The notes under the pieces are model-generated. The model ran no database searches. It was not told where the DNA came from and saw only the letters and a program-made list of their open reading frames with translations. Shown one piece after another: positions 33,184 to 41,644 of a stretch of 64,000 nucleotides of DNA. This stretch comes from Desulfovibrio sp. Fe33 (GTDB lineage: Bacteria; Desulfobacterota; Desulfovibrionia; Desulfovibrionales; Desulfovibrionaceae): positions 96,328 through 160,327 of the forward strand of contig NZ_JAQKGU010000010.1 of the NCBI RefSeq assembly GCF_028532725.1, in the 5' to 3' direction. Both the position numbers and the translations under genes were made by a program. Position 1 is the first letter of the stretch. Each line of letters opens with the position of its first letter.

Positions 33184-35339
33184 TGAGGAAGATACTCGGA
33201 TGGCTGACGTTCGCCTTCGCGGCGGCGATTCTGGCCGGGGCCGTCCCTTCCGTGGCCGCCACGGCTCCGGGCGCGTCCGCCGAGCCTCCGGCCAAGTCCC
33301 GGAAGGATCAGACGCCGAGGCCGGAAGGCTGGTCGCCCGTGGACCAGGTGAAGGCCGAGGAAGAGGCCCGCAAGCCGTATCCGTATGTGGAAAAGGTGCT
33401 CATGGAGGACCTGCCCCTGCGGCAGCAGCGCTTGCGCGAAATGGGCATCGGCCCCAAGGACATCAAGCGCAGCTACATGCTGCTGGACAGCCCGCTGGTG
33501 GAGACCTTCGGCCGCAAGTATGAACCCGTGCGGTTCATGCACGCCAAGCACGCGGCCGCTCTCGGCGGCGATTGCGCGTCCTGCCATCACTACCGGCCCG
33601 CGGATCCCGAAGCGTCGGAAACCGTGGCCTGCCGCTCCTGCCATCAGGACGCGTTCTCGGAGAAGAATCCCGAGCGCATCGGCCTCAAGGCGGCCTACCA
33701 CATGCAGTGCATGAACTGCCATGAGGAGATGAAGCAGGGCCCGGTGAGCTGCGAAGGGTGCCATTCCAAGCGGAGCGTGGACCACAAGGAACTGGTCAGG
33801 CTCCCGGAGAATCCCACGCCCCAACAGGTGACCGGGGAATGCCTGCGCTGCCACGAGCAGGCGGGCGAGGACATGCTCGACACGGCCCACTGGCTGTGGC
33901 GCGGCCCGTCCCCCTACACGGTGGAACACAGACGGAGCGTCATGTCCGGCAAGGGGACCACGACGCTCAACAACTTCTGAATATCCCCCATCAGCAACGA
34001 GGCTCGTTGCACATCATGTCATGCGGGATACGGCTGGAAGGATGGGTCTTTCGACTTCTCCAACAAGAACAACATCGACTGCCTGGTCTGTCACGACACC
34101 ACGGGCAGCTACAAGAAGGCGCCGCCGGCGGCGGGTATGCCCGACCCCAAGGTGGACATGCTCTACGTGGCGCAGCGCGTCGGCCCCACCAGCAGGAAGA
34201 CCTGCGGGGCCTGCCACTTCAGCGGCGGCGGGGGCGATGCGGTCAAGCACGCGGACATGTCCGCAGAGCTGTACTGGCCGGACCGCAACTGCGACGTACA
34301 CATGGGCGGGTACGACTTCTCCTGCGTGGAGTGTCACAAGACCCGCAACCACAAGATATCGGGCCGGTCCACGTCGGCTCCGGTGGCCGAGGGGTCCCGC
34401 GCCTGCGAGGACTGCCACACCACCAAGCCCCATTACGGCGAGACCCTGCTCGACCATCACCTGAACAAGCATTGCGAAACCGTGGCCTGCAACACCTGCC
34501 ATTCGCCCATCTACTCCAAGTGCGCCCCCACCAAGACGTGGTGGGACTGGTCCACCGCCGGAGACAAGAAGCGCGAGATCGGAAAGGACAAGTACGGCAA
34601 GCCCGACTACGACTGGAAGAAGGGCGACTTCCGCTGGGGCGAATCCGTGAAGCCCGAATACGCCTGGTACAACGGGTTCATGAAGCGGCTGCTGCTCGGC
34701 GACGCCATCAACCCCGAGGCCAAGGGGTTCAAGTCCGGCGATCAATTGACCGACGCACAGAAGGCCGGTCTGGTGAAGACGAACATCACCGAGCCGATAG
34801 GGTCCATCAAGGACCCGCATTCGCGGATCACGCCGTTCAAGATCATGTCCGGCATCCAGCCCGCCGACGCCAAGCATCGCTATCTGCTCCTCCCGCATCT
34901 GTATCCGTATGACAAGGAGGACAAGACCGCATATTGGAAGGGCGCGGACTGGCAGGCCGCCTTCAAGGAAGGCATGGAAAAGGCCAAGCTGCCGTACAGC
35001 GGCGAGTACATCTGGGTGGCCACGGAAATGTACTGGCGCATAGAGCACGAAGTCATGCCCAAGGAGCACGCGCTCTCCTGCGTCCAGTGCCATGACAGCC
35101 TCAAGGGTGAGAAGACCTGCGACCGCTGCCATCAGGACGCCCGCGACGTGAAGTTCCGGGAACTGACGGAAAAGGGCGCGGACTTCGAGCTGCTGCGGAT
35201 GATGGGCCGCGATGTGGGCGACCTGATAGGCAAGACCGACTACGTCGACTTCAGGAAGCTCGGCTACAAGGGCGACCCGATCCTCTACGGCGGCCGGTTC
35301 AGCCAGTTGCCGCTCGGACAGGGGCCCGCCCCGAAGTAA
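33180..35339 (+). CDS. Selenocysteine-containing 13-haem cytochrome c, octahaem tetrathionate reductase (OTR) family
   Basis: 719 residues if the in-frame TGA at 33978-33980 is read as selenocysteine (residue 267). A signal peptide (about 1-26) is followed by a four-CXXCH cytochrome c3-like part (Cys132, 151, 177, 191). A nine-CXXCH part follows with the OTR-family blocks: CLRCH at 221 with DMLDTAHWLW, TTLNNF-Sec-ISPISNEARCTSCH, GYGWKDGSFDFSN, CLVCHDTTGSYKK, CGACHFSGGGGDAVKH, and later CVECH, CEDCH, CNTCH, CVQCH (634) and CDRCH (647). As I recall the family, a Cys occupies the Sec position (NNFC-I). The frame is unbroken before and after the TGA. Lys356 in the VKH motif is the probable lysine ligand of the active-site haem and lies 89 residues after Sec267. 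An annotation pipeline would wrongly split it into 33180-33980 and 34137-35339. It is the last gene of the operon and probably receives electrons from the NrfD/ferredoxin pair. Its substrate may be a sulfur or nitrogen oxyanion; this is inference. Confidence 0.88.
33978..34010 (+). promoter_or_regulatory. In-frame UGA (Sec codon) with bacterial SECIS-like hairpin
   Basis: The UGA at 33978-33980 is followed 13 bases later by GCAACGA-GGC-TCGTTGC (33994-34010), a perfect 7-bp stem with a 3-base loop. The loop starts 21 bases from the UGA and its first two bases are G. This agrees with the known bacterial SECIS rules (loop about 16-37 bases after UGA, a G among the first loop bases), and the placement is close to that of the fdhF element. 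The hairpin lies inside coding sequence (SNEARC). Confidence 0.82.
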
Positions 35340-35363
35340 GGGAGAAATCCTCCCGCAAAAGGC

Positions 35364-35396
35364 AAGGCCCGGAGTCGCGCGACTCCGGGCCTTTTT
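35364..35396. terminator. Bidirectional terminator between cytochrome operon and acoR
   Basis: A perfect inverted repeat (AAGGCCCGGAGTCG / CGACTCCGGGCCTT) is followed by TTTTT on the plus strand. It lies 24 bases after the cytochrome stop and also suits the convergent acoR gene. Confidence 0.85.
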
Positions 35397-35419
35397 GCAT
35401 GTGGATGCCGCCTGCTGCG

Positions 35420-37489
35420 TCAGGCCTGGATGCCGTAGCGGTCCATCTTGGCGTACAGGGTGTTGCGGCCGATGCCCAAGGCCTTGGCCGTCTTGCTGAT
35501 GTTGCCTTGATGGAAGTCCAGGGCCTCGCGGATGGCGTCGGCTTCGCGATGCTTGAGGAGGAATCCCTTGTCCCGGGAGCGGTCGGCGGAGCCGATGGCC
35601 TTGCCGCCCGTTTTTTCCAGGAGGTAGTCGGGCAGATGCTCGGGCAGGAGCAGGTCGCCGGACAAGTTGTTCGCCGCGTACTCCAGGCAATTGACGAGCT
35701 CGCGCACGTTGCCGGGCCAGTCGTGGGCCATGAGCAGCGCCCCGGCTTCGGGGGAGATGGCCGGGCAGGGAATGCCGAAGGCCTCGCACAGCCGGTTGAG
35801 GTGATGTTCGGCCAGCAGGGAGACGTCGTCGCCGCGTTCCCGCAGCGGTGGAATGGCGATGGTCACGACGTTGAGCCGGTAATAGAGGTCCTCGCGGAAG
35901 AGTCCCCGGTCCACCAGGTCGCGCAGGTTCTTGTTGGTGGCCGCCAGTATCTTCACGTCCACGGGCAGGGGGCTGGTGCCGCCCACCGGGACCACGGCGC
36001 GTTCTTCAAGCGCGCGGAGCAGGTTGACCTGCTGGGACAGGGGCATCTCGGAAATCTCGTCGAGGAAGAGCACGCCCTTGTCCGCTTTCTGGAATTTGCC
36101 GACCCTGCCCCGCTTGACCGCGCCGGTGAAGGCTCCTTCCCGGTAGCCGAACAGCTCGCTCTGGACCAGTTCTTCCGTGAACGCGCCGCAGTTCACGGCC
36201 ACGAAGGGCTGGTCGGCGCGGGGGCCGGCCAGGTGGATGCCCTTGGCGAAGAGCTCCTTGCCGGTGCCGGATTCGCCGGTGAGCAGCACGGTGGACGGGG
36301 TGCGGGCGGCATTGGCCGCCCGGCGGATGGCCTGGCGCATGGCTGTGCCGACATGAAGCACATGCTCGAATCCCTTGATGTCCTCGGAGTCGGGCTGCCT
36401 GCGGGAGGCGGTGCGCGAACCGGCCGCGAACTGCCGCGCGCGCTGGGTCTCGCTGACCGTGACTATGGTGTCGAGCCATGCGCCGCTGGCGCTGAAGGTC
36501 GGCATGACCCGGATGTACAGGTTGGAATTGACCAGGCACTTGACGATGACCGGTTCGCACAGGGAGGCGTTCTTGGCCTTGGCGAGATACGGCGCCAGGT
36601 CGAAAAATTCCTCGGCCTTGCGGCCGCGCAGGGCGTCGCCTGACCGGCTCAGCAACAGCTCGGCGGTGTTGTTGGCGCTCGTGATCCTTCCGGATTTGTT
36701 CAGGAACAGCACGCCGGTCATGACCGAATTGAACATGGAGGAGAACAGGGAGGCCATCTGGCCTTCCAGTTCGGAACAGTAGAGGCGGCTCAGGTTCTGC
36801 TCCAAAGCCCTGGCGGCATGGAGCACGAGGTCCATGGCTCCGGAATGGTCGGCCGTGGTCGGGCCGGAGATGTCGAAGCAGCCCCAGACGTTGCCCCGGG
36901 GGTCGAGGATCGGCGCGGCGGTGCAGTTCCATCTGTGATGGCTTTCGCAGAAATGCTCCGCGCCGAAGACCTGCATGGGGCGTCCCGTGGCCAGGGCTGT
37001 GCCGATGGCGTTGGTGCCCACGCAGGATTCCGACCAGTTCGCGCCGGGCCCGAAGTTGAGCCGGTCCGCTTCGCGCAGGACGGCGAGGTCTCCGCAGGTC
37101 CGGGCCACGCGGGCGTCGGCGTTGGCGATGGTCATGAGCAGCCCCTTGCCCTTGATGAGGTCATAGGCCGTGTTTTCGATCTCTCCGCAGATTCTTTCCA
37201 GGGTGATGGTGAACTGTTCGAGCTGGTTCATGGGCAGGAAGTCCCAGCAACTGCGGGGGGCCGGGTCAACGGCCATGTCCTTGCAACGCTGCCAGGATTC
37301 GAGCAGGGACTGATCCACGTCCTTCGCCTTCACCCTCTTGCCTTCCACGAACCGTTTCCAGCTTGAATAGTCGACTTGCGCGCCGCGTTGCGCGCGCGAG
37401 CGGAGCACTGGAAGGGACGCACGGCCTTCCGGCTCGTGCGGGTCCCGCCGTATTTCGAATCCGTTTCCATCTCTGAGGAGCAGGTGCAT
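35420..37489 (-). CDS. acoR: Sigma-54-dependent activator of acetoin catabolism
   Basis: 689 residues from the ATG at 37489, preceded by GGAGG at six bases; upstream in-frame starts lack a site. The N-terminal sensor region resembles AcoR (LLESWQRCKDMAVDP near 60), followed by a GAF-like domain with the AcoR pattern NFGPGANWSESCVGTNAIGT and CTAAPILDPRGNVWGCFDIS. A PAS-like domain sits at about 260-370. The AAA+ domain has Walker A GESGTGKE, the sigma-54 loop GAFTGA, Walker B VLFLDEISEM and WPGNVRELVNCLE. The C-terminus is a Fis-type helix-turn-helix (GNISKTAKALGIGRNTLYAK). It diverges from the acoC operon, whose promoter is of the sigma-54 type. Confidence 0.92.
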   Translation of the reverse strand: MHLLLRDGNGFEIRRDPHEPEGRASLPVLRSRAQRGAQVDYSSWKRFVEGKRVKAKDVDQSLLESWQRCKDMAVDPAPRSCWDFLPMNQLEQFTITLERICGEIENTAYDLIKGKGLLMTIANADARVARTCGDLAVLREADRLNFGPGANWSESCVGTNAIGTALATGRPMQVFGAEHFCESHHRWNCTAAPILDPRGNVWGCFDISGPTTADHSGAMDLVLHAARALEQNLSRLYCSELEGQMASLFSSMFNSVMTGVLFLNKSGRITSANNTAELLLSRSGDALRGRKAEEFFDLAPYLAKAKNASLCEPVIVKCLVNSNLYIRVMPTFSASGAWLDTIVTVSETQRARQFAAGSRTASRRQPDSEDIKGFEHVLHVGTAMRQAIRRAANAARTPSTVLLTGESGTGKELFAKGIHLAGPRADQPFVAVNCGAFTEELVQSELFGYREGAFTGAVKRGRVGKFQKADKGVLFLDEISEMPLSQQVNLLRALEERAVVPVGGTSPLPVDVKILAATNKNLRDLVDRGLFREDLYYRLNVVTIAIPPLRERGDDVSLLAEHHLNRLCEAFGIPCPAISPEAGALLMAHDWPGNVRELVNCLEYAANNLSGDLLLPEHLPDYLLEKTGGKAIGSADRSRDKGFLLKHREADAIREALDFHQGNISKTAKALGIGRNTLYAKMDRYGIQA

Positions 37490-37670
37490 GACTTGCCTCC
37501 GGACTGACACAGGAAATGCATTTATGACCGCATGGTCGTTGTCCTCCAAGGTCAAAATCGTGTCAAGTGTTCCAAATCCGAACGCTCAGTCTATGGCGAA
37601 TTATCGAATAGACTTTTTATATCAGTGCGATGCGGCTGTTTGAAAGACGTTTTAGTGAATTGCCGCCGGT

Positions 37671-37696
37671 TGTTCGCGCCCCGAACAGTTGTTCGG
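37671..37696. promoter_or_regulatory. Candidate AcoR upstream activating sites
   Basis: Two overlapping inverted repeats share the half-site CGAACA: TGTTCG-N5-CGAACA (37671-37687) and CCGAACA-GT-TGTTCGG (37681-37696). A third TGTTC/GAAC pair lies at about 37568-37582. They sit 60-90 bases before the sigma-54 promoter, where enhancer sites are expected. Confidence 0.6.
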
Positions 37697-37748
37697 CCAA
37701 AAATCTAGAAATACGTGATATTATGCTAAAATAATTGGTTTAAATCTA

Positions 37749-37765
37749 TTGGCACCGCCGTTGCA
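37749..37765 (+). promoter_or_regulatory. Sigma-54 promoter of the acetoin operon
   Basis: TTGGCACCGCCGTTGCA matches the sigma-54 consensus TGGCAC-N5-TTGCA exactly at both the -24 and -12 elements. It is 42 bases before the acoC start and its ribosome site AGGAGGA. Confidence 0.92.
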
Positions 37766-37807
37766 ATCCTCCTGCGAACATAAGCAAAAAAACAGGAGGA
37801 CTTGGTT

Positions 37808-39145
37808 ATGGCTCAAAATGTGATAATGCCCAAGTGGGGCCTGACCATGAAGGAAGGTAAGGTCGTCCGCTGGCTTAAGGGCGAAGGGGATTCGGTCGAA
37901 GCCGGAGAGCCCTTGTTCGAGGTGGAGACGGACAAGATTACCAACTCGGTCGAATCGCCCGCCGGGGGCGTTCTGGCTAAAATCATCGTCCCCGAGGGGG
38001 ACGTGGCGCCGGTACAGGCCGTGCTCGGCATCATCGCCGCGCCCGGTGAGGCCGTGGAGAGCGCGGCCGCGCCTTCCGGGGCCGGCGGGGCAGGTGCGGA
38101 GGCGGCTCCCGCAGCCGTGGCGGAAGCGTCCGCCGCCGCTCCCGCCGGGGACGGCAAGTTCGTTCCGGCCATGCCCGCCGCGCGCAAGCTCGCCCGCGAG
38201 CTGGGCGTGGACCTGGCCGCAGTCGCCGGGACCGGGCGGAACGGTTCCATCACCATGAAGGACGTCCAGGCCCATGCCGATTCGGCCTTTGCCGGAATCA
38301 ACGCCAGCCCCAAGGCCATCGAGTTCGCCCGCAAGCAGGGCATCGACCTTTCCATGGTCGAGGGAACCGGCGAGGACGGCAGGATCACCAAGGCGGATAT
38401 TCTGCGCGCCATGAATCCGGCTGCCGACCAGCCCGTGGCCGCCGCGCCCGCCGCCAGGGACACCGTGCTGCCCATGGAGGGCGTGCGCAGGCTCATCGCG
38501 GACAACATGCAGGCGAGCCTTCAGAACGCCGCCCAGTTGACCGTGTTCGTGGAGGTCGACGTCACCGGGATGGTGGACCTGCGCACGCGGCTGCTGGAGC
38601 GCAACAGACGCGACGCCGAGTACCGCCTGTCCTACAACGACATCATCTCCTACGCCGTCTGCCGCGCCCTGAAGCGGCATCCGATCATGAACTCCACGCT
38701 TCAGGAGGACGGCATCCATCTGCACGAGCGCGTCAACCTCGGCGTCGCCGTGTCCATCGACAAGGGGCTCATCGTGCCCAACGTCAAGGAAGCCGACACC
38801 TTCGGTCTCGAAGAGCTCAGGACCCGTATCCGCGACGTGGCGGGGCGGGCGCGCAAGGGCGGCCTGAGCATGGATGAAATCAGCGGCGGCACCTTCACCA
38901 TCAGCAACGTCAGTATGCTCGGCGTGGACGGCTTCACACCCATCCTCAACCCGCCCGAGACCGGCATTCTGGGCGTGGGCCGGATCGTCGAGAAGCCCGC
39001 CGTTCACAACGGCGAAATCGCGGTGCGCCGGATGATGACCCTGTCCCTGACCTTCAACCACATGACCACGGACGGGGCTCCGGCCATGGCCTTCCTGCGC
39101 GAGCTTGGAGACATGCTGGAAACCCCGGGCCTGATGATCGTCTAA
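37808..39145 (+). CDS. acoC: Acetoin dehydrogenase E2 (dihydrolipoamide acetyltransferase)
   Basis: 445 residues from ATG 37808 with AGGAGGA seven bases upstream. Residues 1-77 form a lipoyl domain with the lipoylated Lys43 in VETDKITNSVE. After an Ala/Pro linker there are two peripheral subunit-binding domains, at about 118-156 (FVPAMPAARKLARELGVDLA, then VAGTGRNGSITMKDV) and 165-203 (NASPKAIEFARKQGIDLSMV, EGTGEDGRITKADI). The C-terminal catalytic domain follows, with the His-x3-Asp-Gly motif in NHMTTDGAPAMAFL. It transfers the acetyl group made by E1 to CoA. The doubled binding domain is unusual. An E3 gene is not present in the window. Confidence 0.93.
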   Translation: MAQNVIMPKWGLTMKEGKVVRWLKGEGDSVEAGEPLFEVETDKITNSVESPAGGVLAKIIVPEGDVAPVQAVLGIIAAPGEAVESAAAPSGAGGAGAEAAPAAVAEASAAAPAGDGKFVPAMPAARKLARELGVDLAAVAGTGRNGSITMKDVQAHADSAFAGINASPKAIEFARKQGIDLSMVEGTGEDGRITKADILRAMNPAADQPVAAAPAARDTVLPMEGVRRLIADNMQASLQNAAQLTVFVEVDVTGMVDLRTRLLERNRRDAEYRLSYNDIISYAVCRALKRHPIMNSTLQEDGIHLHERVNLGVAVSIDKGLIVPNVKEADTFGLEELRTRIRDVAGRARKGGLSMDEISGGTFTISNVSMLGVDGFTPILNPPETGILGVGRIVEKPAVHNGEIAVRRMMTLSLTFNHMTTDGAPAMAFLRELGDMLETPGLMIV

Positions 39146-39155
39146 GGGGGCTCCC

Positions 39156-39581
39156 ATGGCATTGAAGCGGTTTGCGATCGAACTCGGCTACGCCGCCGAC
39201 CTGCACGGCGAGGACATGACCAAGGCCGCTGTCCGCGCGGTGCGCGACGCCGTGTCCCGCGTCTGCCTGTGCGGCATCGTGGAAATCTGCGGCCGTGATC
39301 GATTCCAGGGGGTGCATGTCCATGCGGATGTGGCCGTTCCGAACCCCGACGGCGTGGACCGCGACGCGGTGCTCGCCTGCATTCCCATCGGCGAAACGTC
39401 CCTGACGGTGCGCGCCGGGGGAATGAGCGTGCCGGGGCTGGAGGTCCCGTGCTTCGCCCCGGGCGTGAGCAACATAGTCGCGGCCTGCGCCGCCCTGACC
39501 GTCTCCATTGAGATGGACGCGGCGGAGGGAGCGGAAGGATCGAACCAACAGGCCGGCGGATGCGCCGCCAAGGCCGAATAA
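39156..39581 (+). CDS. Lin0512-family protein in the acetoin operon
   Basis: 141 residues resembling the Lin0512 family: FAIELGYAADLHGEDMTKAA, then VRAVRDAVSRVCLCGIVEI and ADVAVPNPDGVDRDAVLACI, PIGETSLTVRAGGMSVPG. Many small hydrophobic residues and paired Cys (VCLCG) are seen. Function is unknown. It starts 10 bases after acoC and 18 bases before acoA, so it is embedded within the operon. A role in assembling or regulating the complex is possible but is inferred only from position. Confidence 0.75.
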   Translation: MALKRFAIELGYAADLHGEDMTKAAVRAVRDAVSRVCLCGIVEICGRDRFQGVHVHADVAVPNPDGVDRDAVLACIPIGETSLTVRAGGMSVPGLEVPCFAPGVSNIVAACAALTVSIEMDAAEGAEGSNQQAGGCAAKAE

Positions 39582-39599
39582 CTTACAGGAGAGAAAGCA

Positions 39600-40559
39600 A
39601 TGGCTCTTAGCAAGAAGACATTGATTCACATGTATGAAACCATGAACAAAATCAGATTGTTCGAGCAGAGATTGCAGGAATTTTTCGCCGCGGGCGAGAT
39701 TCCGGGCTTCGTGCACCTCTATCTCGGAGAGGAAGCCGTGGCCACCGGGGCCTGTTCGGCCCTGACCGATGCCGACATGATTACCAGCACCCATCGCGGC
39801 CACGGTCATCTGCTGGCCAAGGGCGGCGATCTGAAGCTGATGATGGCCGAGATTTTCGGCCGCTCCACCGGCTATTGCAAGGGCAAGGGCGGTTCCATGC
39901 ACATCGCCGACCTCGACCTCGGCATCCTCGGCGCGAACGGCATCGTGGGCGGCGGTGGGCCGTTGGCCGTGGGCGCGGCTCTGGCCGCCAAGTACAAGAA
40001 ATCCAAGGACGTGGCCCTCTGCTTCTTCGGCGACGGCGCATCGAACCAAGGTACGACCCAGGAGGCTCTGAACATGGCCAGCGCCTGGAAGCTGCCCCTG
40101 GTTTTCGTCAATGAGAACAACGGCTACGGCATCTCCTGCCCGCAGTGCAAGTCCATGGCCGTGGTCGACATCGCCGACCGCGCCGCCGCCTACGACATGC
40201 CCGGCGTGGTGGTCGACGGCAACGACGTGCTGGCCGTGCACGAGGCGGTCACCGAGGCCGTGAAGCGCGCCCGCAACGGCCAAGGCCCCTCGCTCATCGA
40301 GTGCAAGACCTACCGTTGGCGCGGTCATTTCGAGGGCGATGCCTGCACCTACCGTTGCGTGGAGGAGCTGGAGGAATGGATGGCCAAGGACCCCATCCCC
40401 CGGTTCGAGGCCAAGCTGTTGGAGAGCAAGACCCTGTCCAGGAAGGAAGCGGACACGATCAAGGAGCGCATCGCCAAGGATATCGACGAGGCCGTGGACT
40501 TCGCCAAGAACAGCCCGATGCCGTCCACCAGCGTGCTCATGGACGACGTTTACGCCTAA
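39600..40559 (+). CDS. acoA: Acetoin dehydrogenase E1 alpha subunit
   Basis: 319 residues of the thiamine-diphosphate-dependent dehydrogenase family. The ThDP-binding motif is complete (GDGASNQGTTQEALNMASAW through VFVNENNGYGIS, around residues 142-182). EEAVATGACSAL and THRGHGHLLAKGGD, the KGGSMHI segment and YRWRGHFEGD near 240 fit the E1 alpha of acetoin complexes. It decarboxylates the C2 unit from acetoin with AcoB. Confidence 0.94.
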   Translation: MALSKKTLIHMYETMNKIRLFEQRLQEFFAAGEIPGFVHLYLGEEAVATGACSALTDADMITSTHRGHGHLLAKGGDLKLMMAEIFGRSTGYCKGKGGSMHIADLDLGILGANGIVGGGGPLAVGAALAAKYKKSKDVALCFFGDGASNQGTTQEALNMASAWKLPLVFVNENNGYGISCPQCKSMAVVDIADRAAAYDMPGVVVDGNDVLAVHEAVTEAVKRARNGQGPSLIECKTYRWRGHFEGDACTYRCVEELEEWMAKDPIPRFEAKLLESKTLSRKEADTIKERIAKDIDEAVDFAKNSPMPSTSVLMDDVYA

Positions 40560-40607
40560 CCGGCGGTTCACCTTTAACGAATCCAATAAAATTCTACGGA
40601 GAGAACA

Positions 40608-41579
40608 ATGTCCGAAAAAACATATCTTCAGGCACTCAATGAGGCGTTGAGGCAGGAAATGGAGCGCGACGGGAACGTGTTCATTCTCGGCGAGGACGTG
40701 GGCCGGTTCGGCGGTTGCTTCGGCGTCACCCAGGGCCTGTTCGACCAGTTCGGCGAAGACCGCGTCATGGACACCCCCATCACCGAAAGCGCCATTGTCG
40801 GCGCGGCCGCCGGTGCAGCGGCGGCCGGGCTGCGGCCCGTGGCCGAGCTCATGTTCGTCGACTTCATCGGCGTGGCCATGGACCAGCTCTTCAACCAGGC
40901 CGCCAAGATGCGTTTCATGTTCGGCGGCAAGGCTACGGTGCCCATGACCCTGCGTATGCCCCAGGGCGCGGGTATCGGCGCGGCCGCCCAGCACTCCCAA
41001 TCCTTGGAGTCCTGGTTCATGAACATCCCCGGCCTCAAGGTGGTCATCCCTTCCACCCCCTATGACGCCAAGGGGCTGCTCATCAGCGCCATTCGCGACG
41101 ACAACCCGGTGGTCTTCCTGGAGCACAAGCTGCTTTACGGGGTTTCCGGCGAGGTTCCGGACGAGAGCTACTCCATTGAGCTGGGCAAGGGCGAGGTCAA
41201 GCGCGAGGGCGCGGACGTGACCATCGTGGCCACCTCCCAGATGGTCTACTCCGCCCTGGAAGCGGCGGAGCGGCTCAAGGCCGACGGCATCGACGCCGAG
41301 GTCGTGGACCCGCGCTGCCTCCAGCCGCTGGACAAGGATATCATCCTGGAGTCCGTCAGGAAGACCCATGCCCTGGTCGTGGTCCACGAGGCCGTGCAGT
41401 TCGCCGGTCCCGGCGCGGAGATCGCGGCCATGGCGGCCGAAGAGGCCCTCGATTACCTGGACGCCCCGGTGAAGCGGGTCGGCGCGCCGTTCTGCCCGGT
41501 GCCGTTCTCCCCGCCGCTGGAGCAGTTCTACATTCCCGGCGCGGACAACATCGTCGCGGCAGTCAAGAGCATTCGCTAA
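40608..41579 (+). CDS. acoB: Acetoin dehydrogenase E1 beta subunit
   Basis: 323 residues matching transketolase-like E1 beta: LNEALRQEMERDGNVFILGE, DVGRFGGCFGVTQGL, MDTPITESAIVGAAAGAAAA, MTLRMPQGAGIGAAAQHSQS and the C-terminal handle RVGAPFCPVPFSPPLEQFYI. It forms the heterotetramer with AcoA. It lies 48 bases after acoA, and a hairpin follows before acoX. Confidence 0.94.
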   Translation: MSEKTYLQALNEALRQEMERDGNVFILGEDVGRFGGCFGVTQGLFDQFGEDRVMDTPITESAIVGAAAGAAAAGLRPVAELMFVDFIGVAMDQLFNQAAKMRFMFGGKATVPMTLRMPQGAGIGAAAQHSQSLESWFMNIPGLKVVIPSTPYDAKGLLISAIRDDNPVVFLEHKLLYGVSGEVPDESYSIELGKGEVKREGADVTIVATSQMVYSALEAAERLKADGIDAEVVDPRCLQPLDKDIILESVRKTHALVVVHEAVQFAGPGAEIAAMAAEEALDYLDAPVKRVGAPFCPVPFSPPLEQFYIPGADNIVAAVKSIR

Positions 41580-41590
41580 TCCCATAGCCT

Positions 41591-41622
41591 GGCGGGAGGG
41601 CGGTTTCGGCCGTCCTTCCGCC
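41591..41622 (+). other. Intercistronic hairpin between acoB and acoX
   Basis: GGCGGGAGGGCGG pairs with GCCGTCCTTCCGCC around TTTCG, with a few mismatches and no T-run. It may protect or attenuate the message between the E1/E2 genes and acoX. Confidence 0.4.
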
Positions 41623-41644
41623 GCACTCTCATGAGGGCGACCCA

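Noticed and set aside
33180..33980. Treating the cytochrome gene as a pseudogene or two separate genes
   Set aside because: There is one stop only, it is TGA at a position I recall as conserved Cys, the frame is intact on both sides, a SECIS-like hairpin follows, and operon overlaps are maintained. A decaying gene would be expected to carry more lesions.
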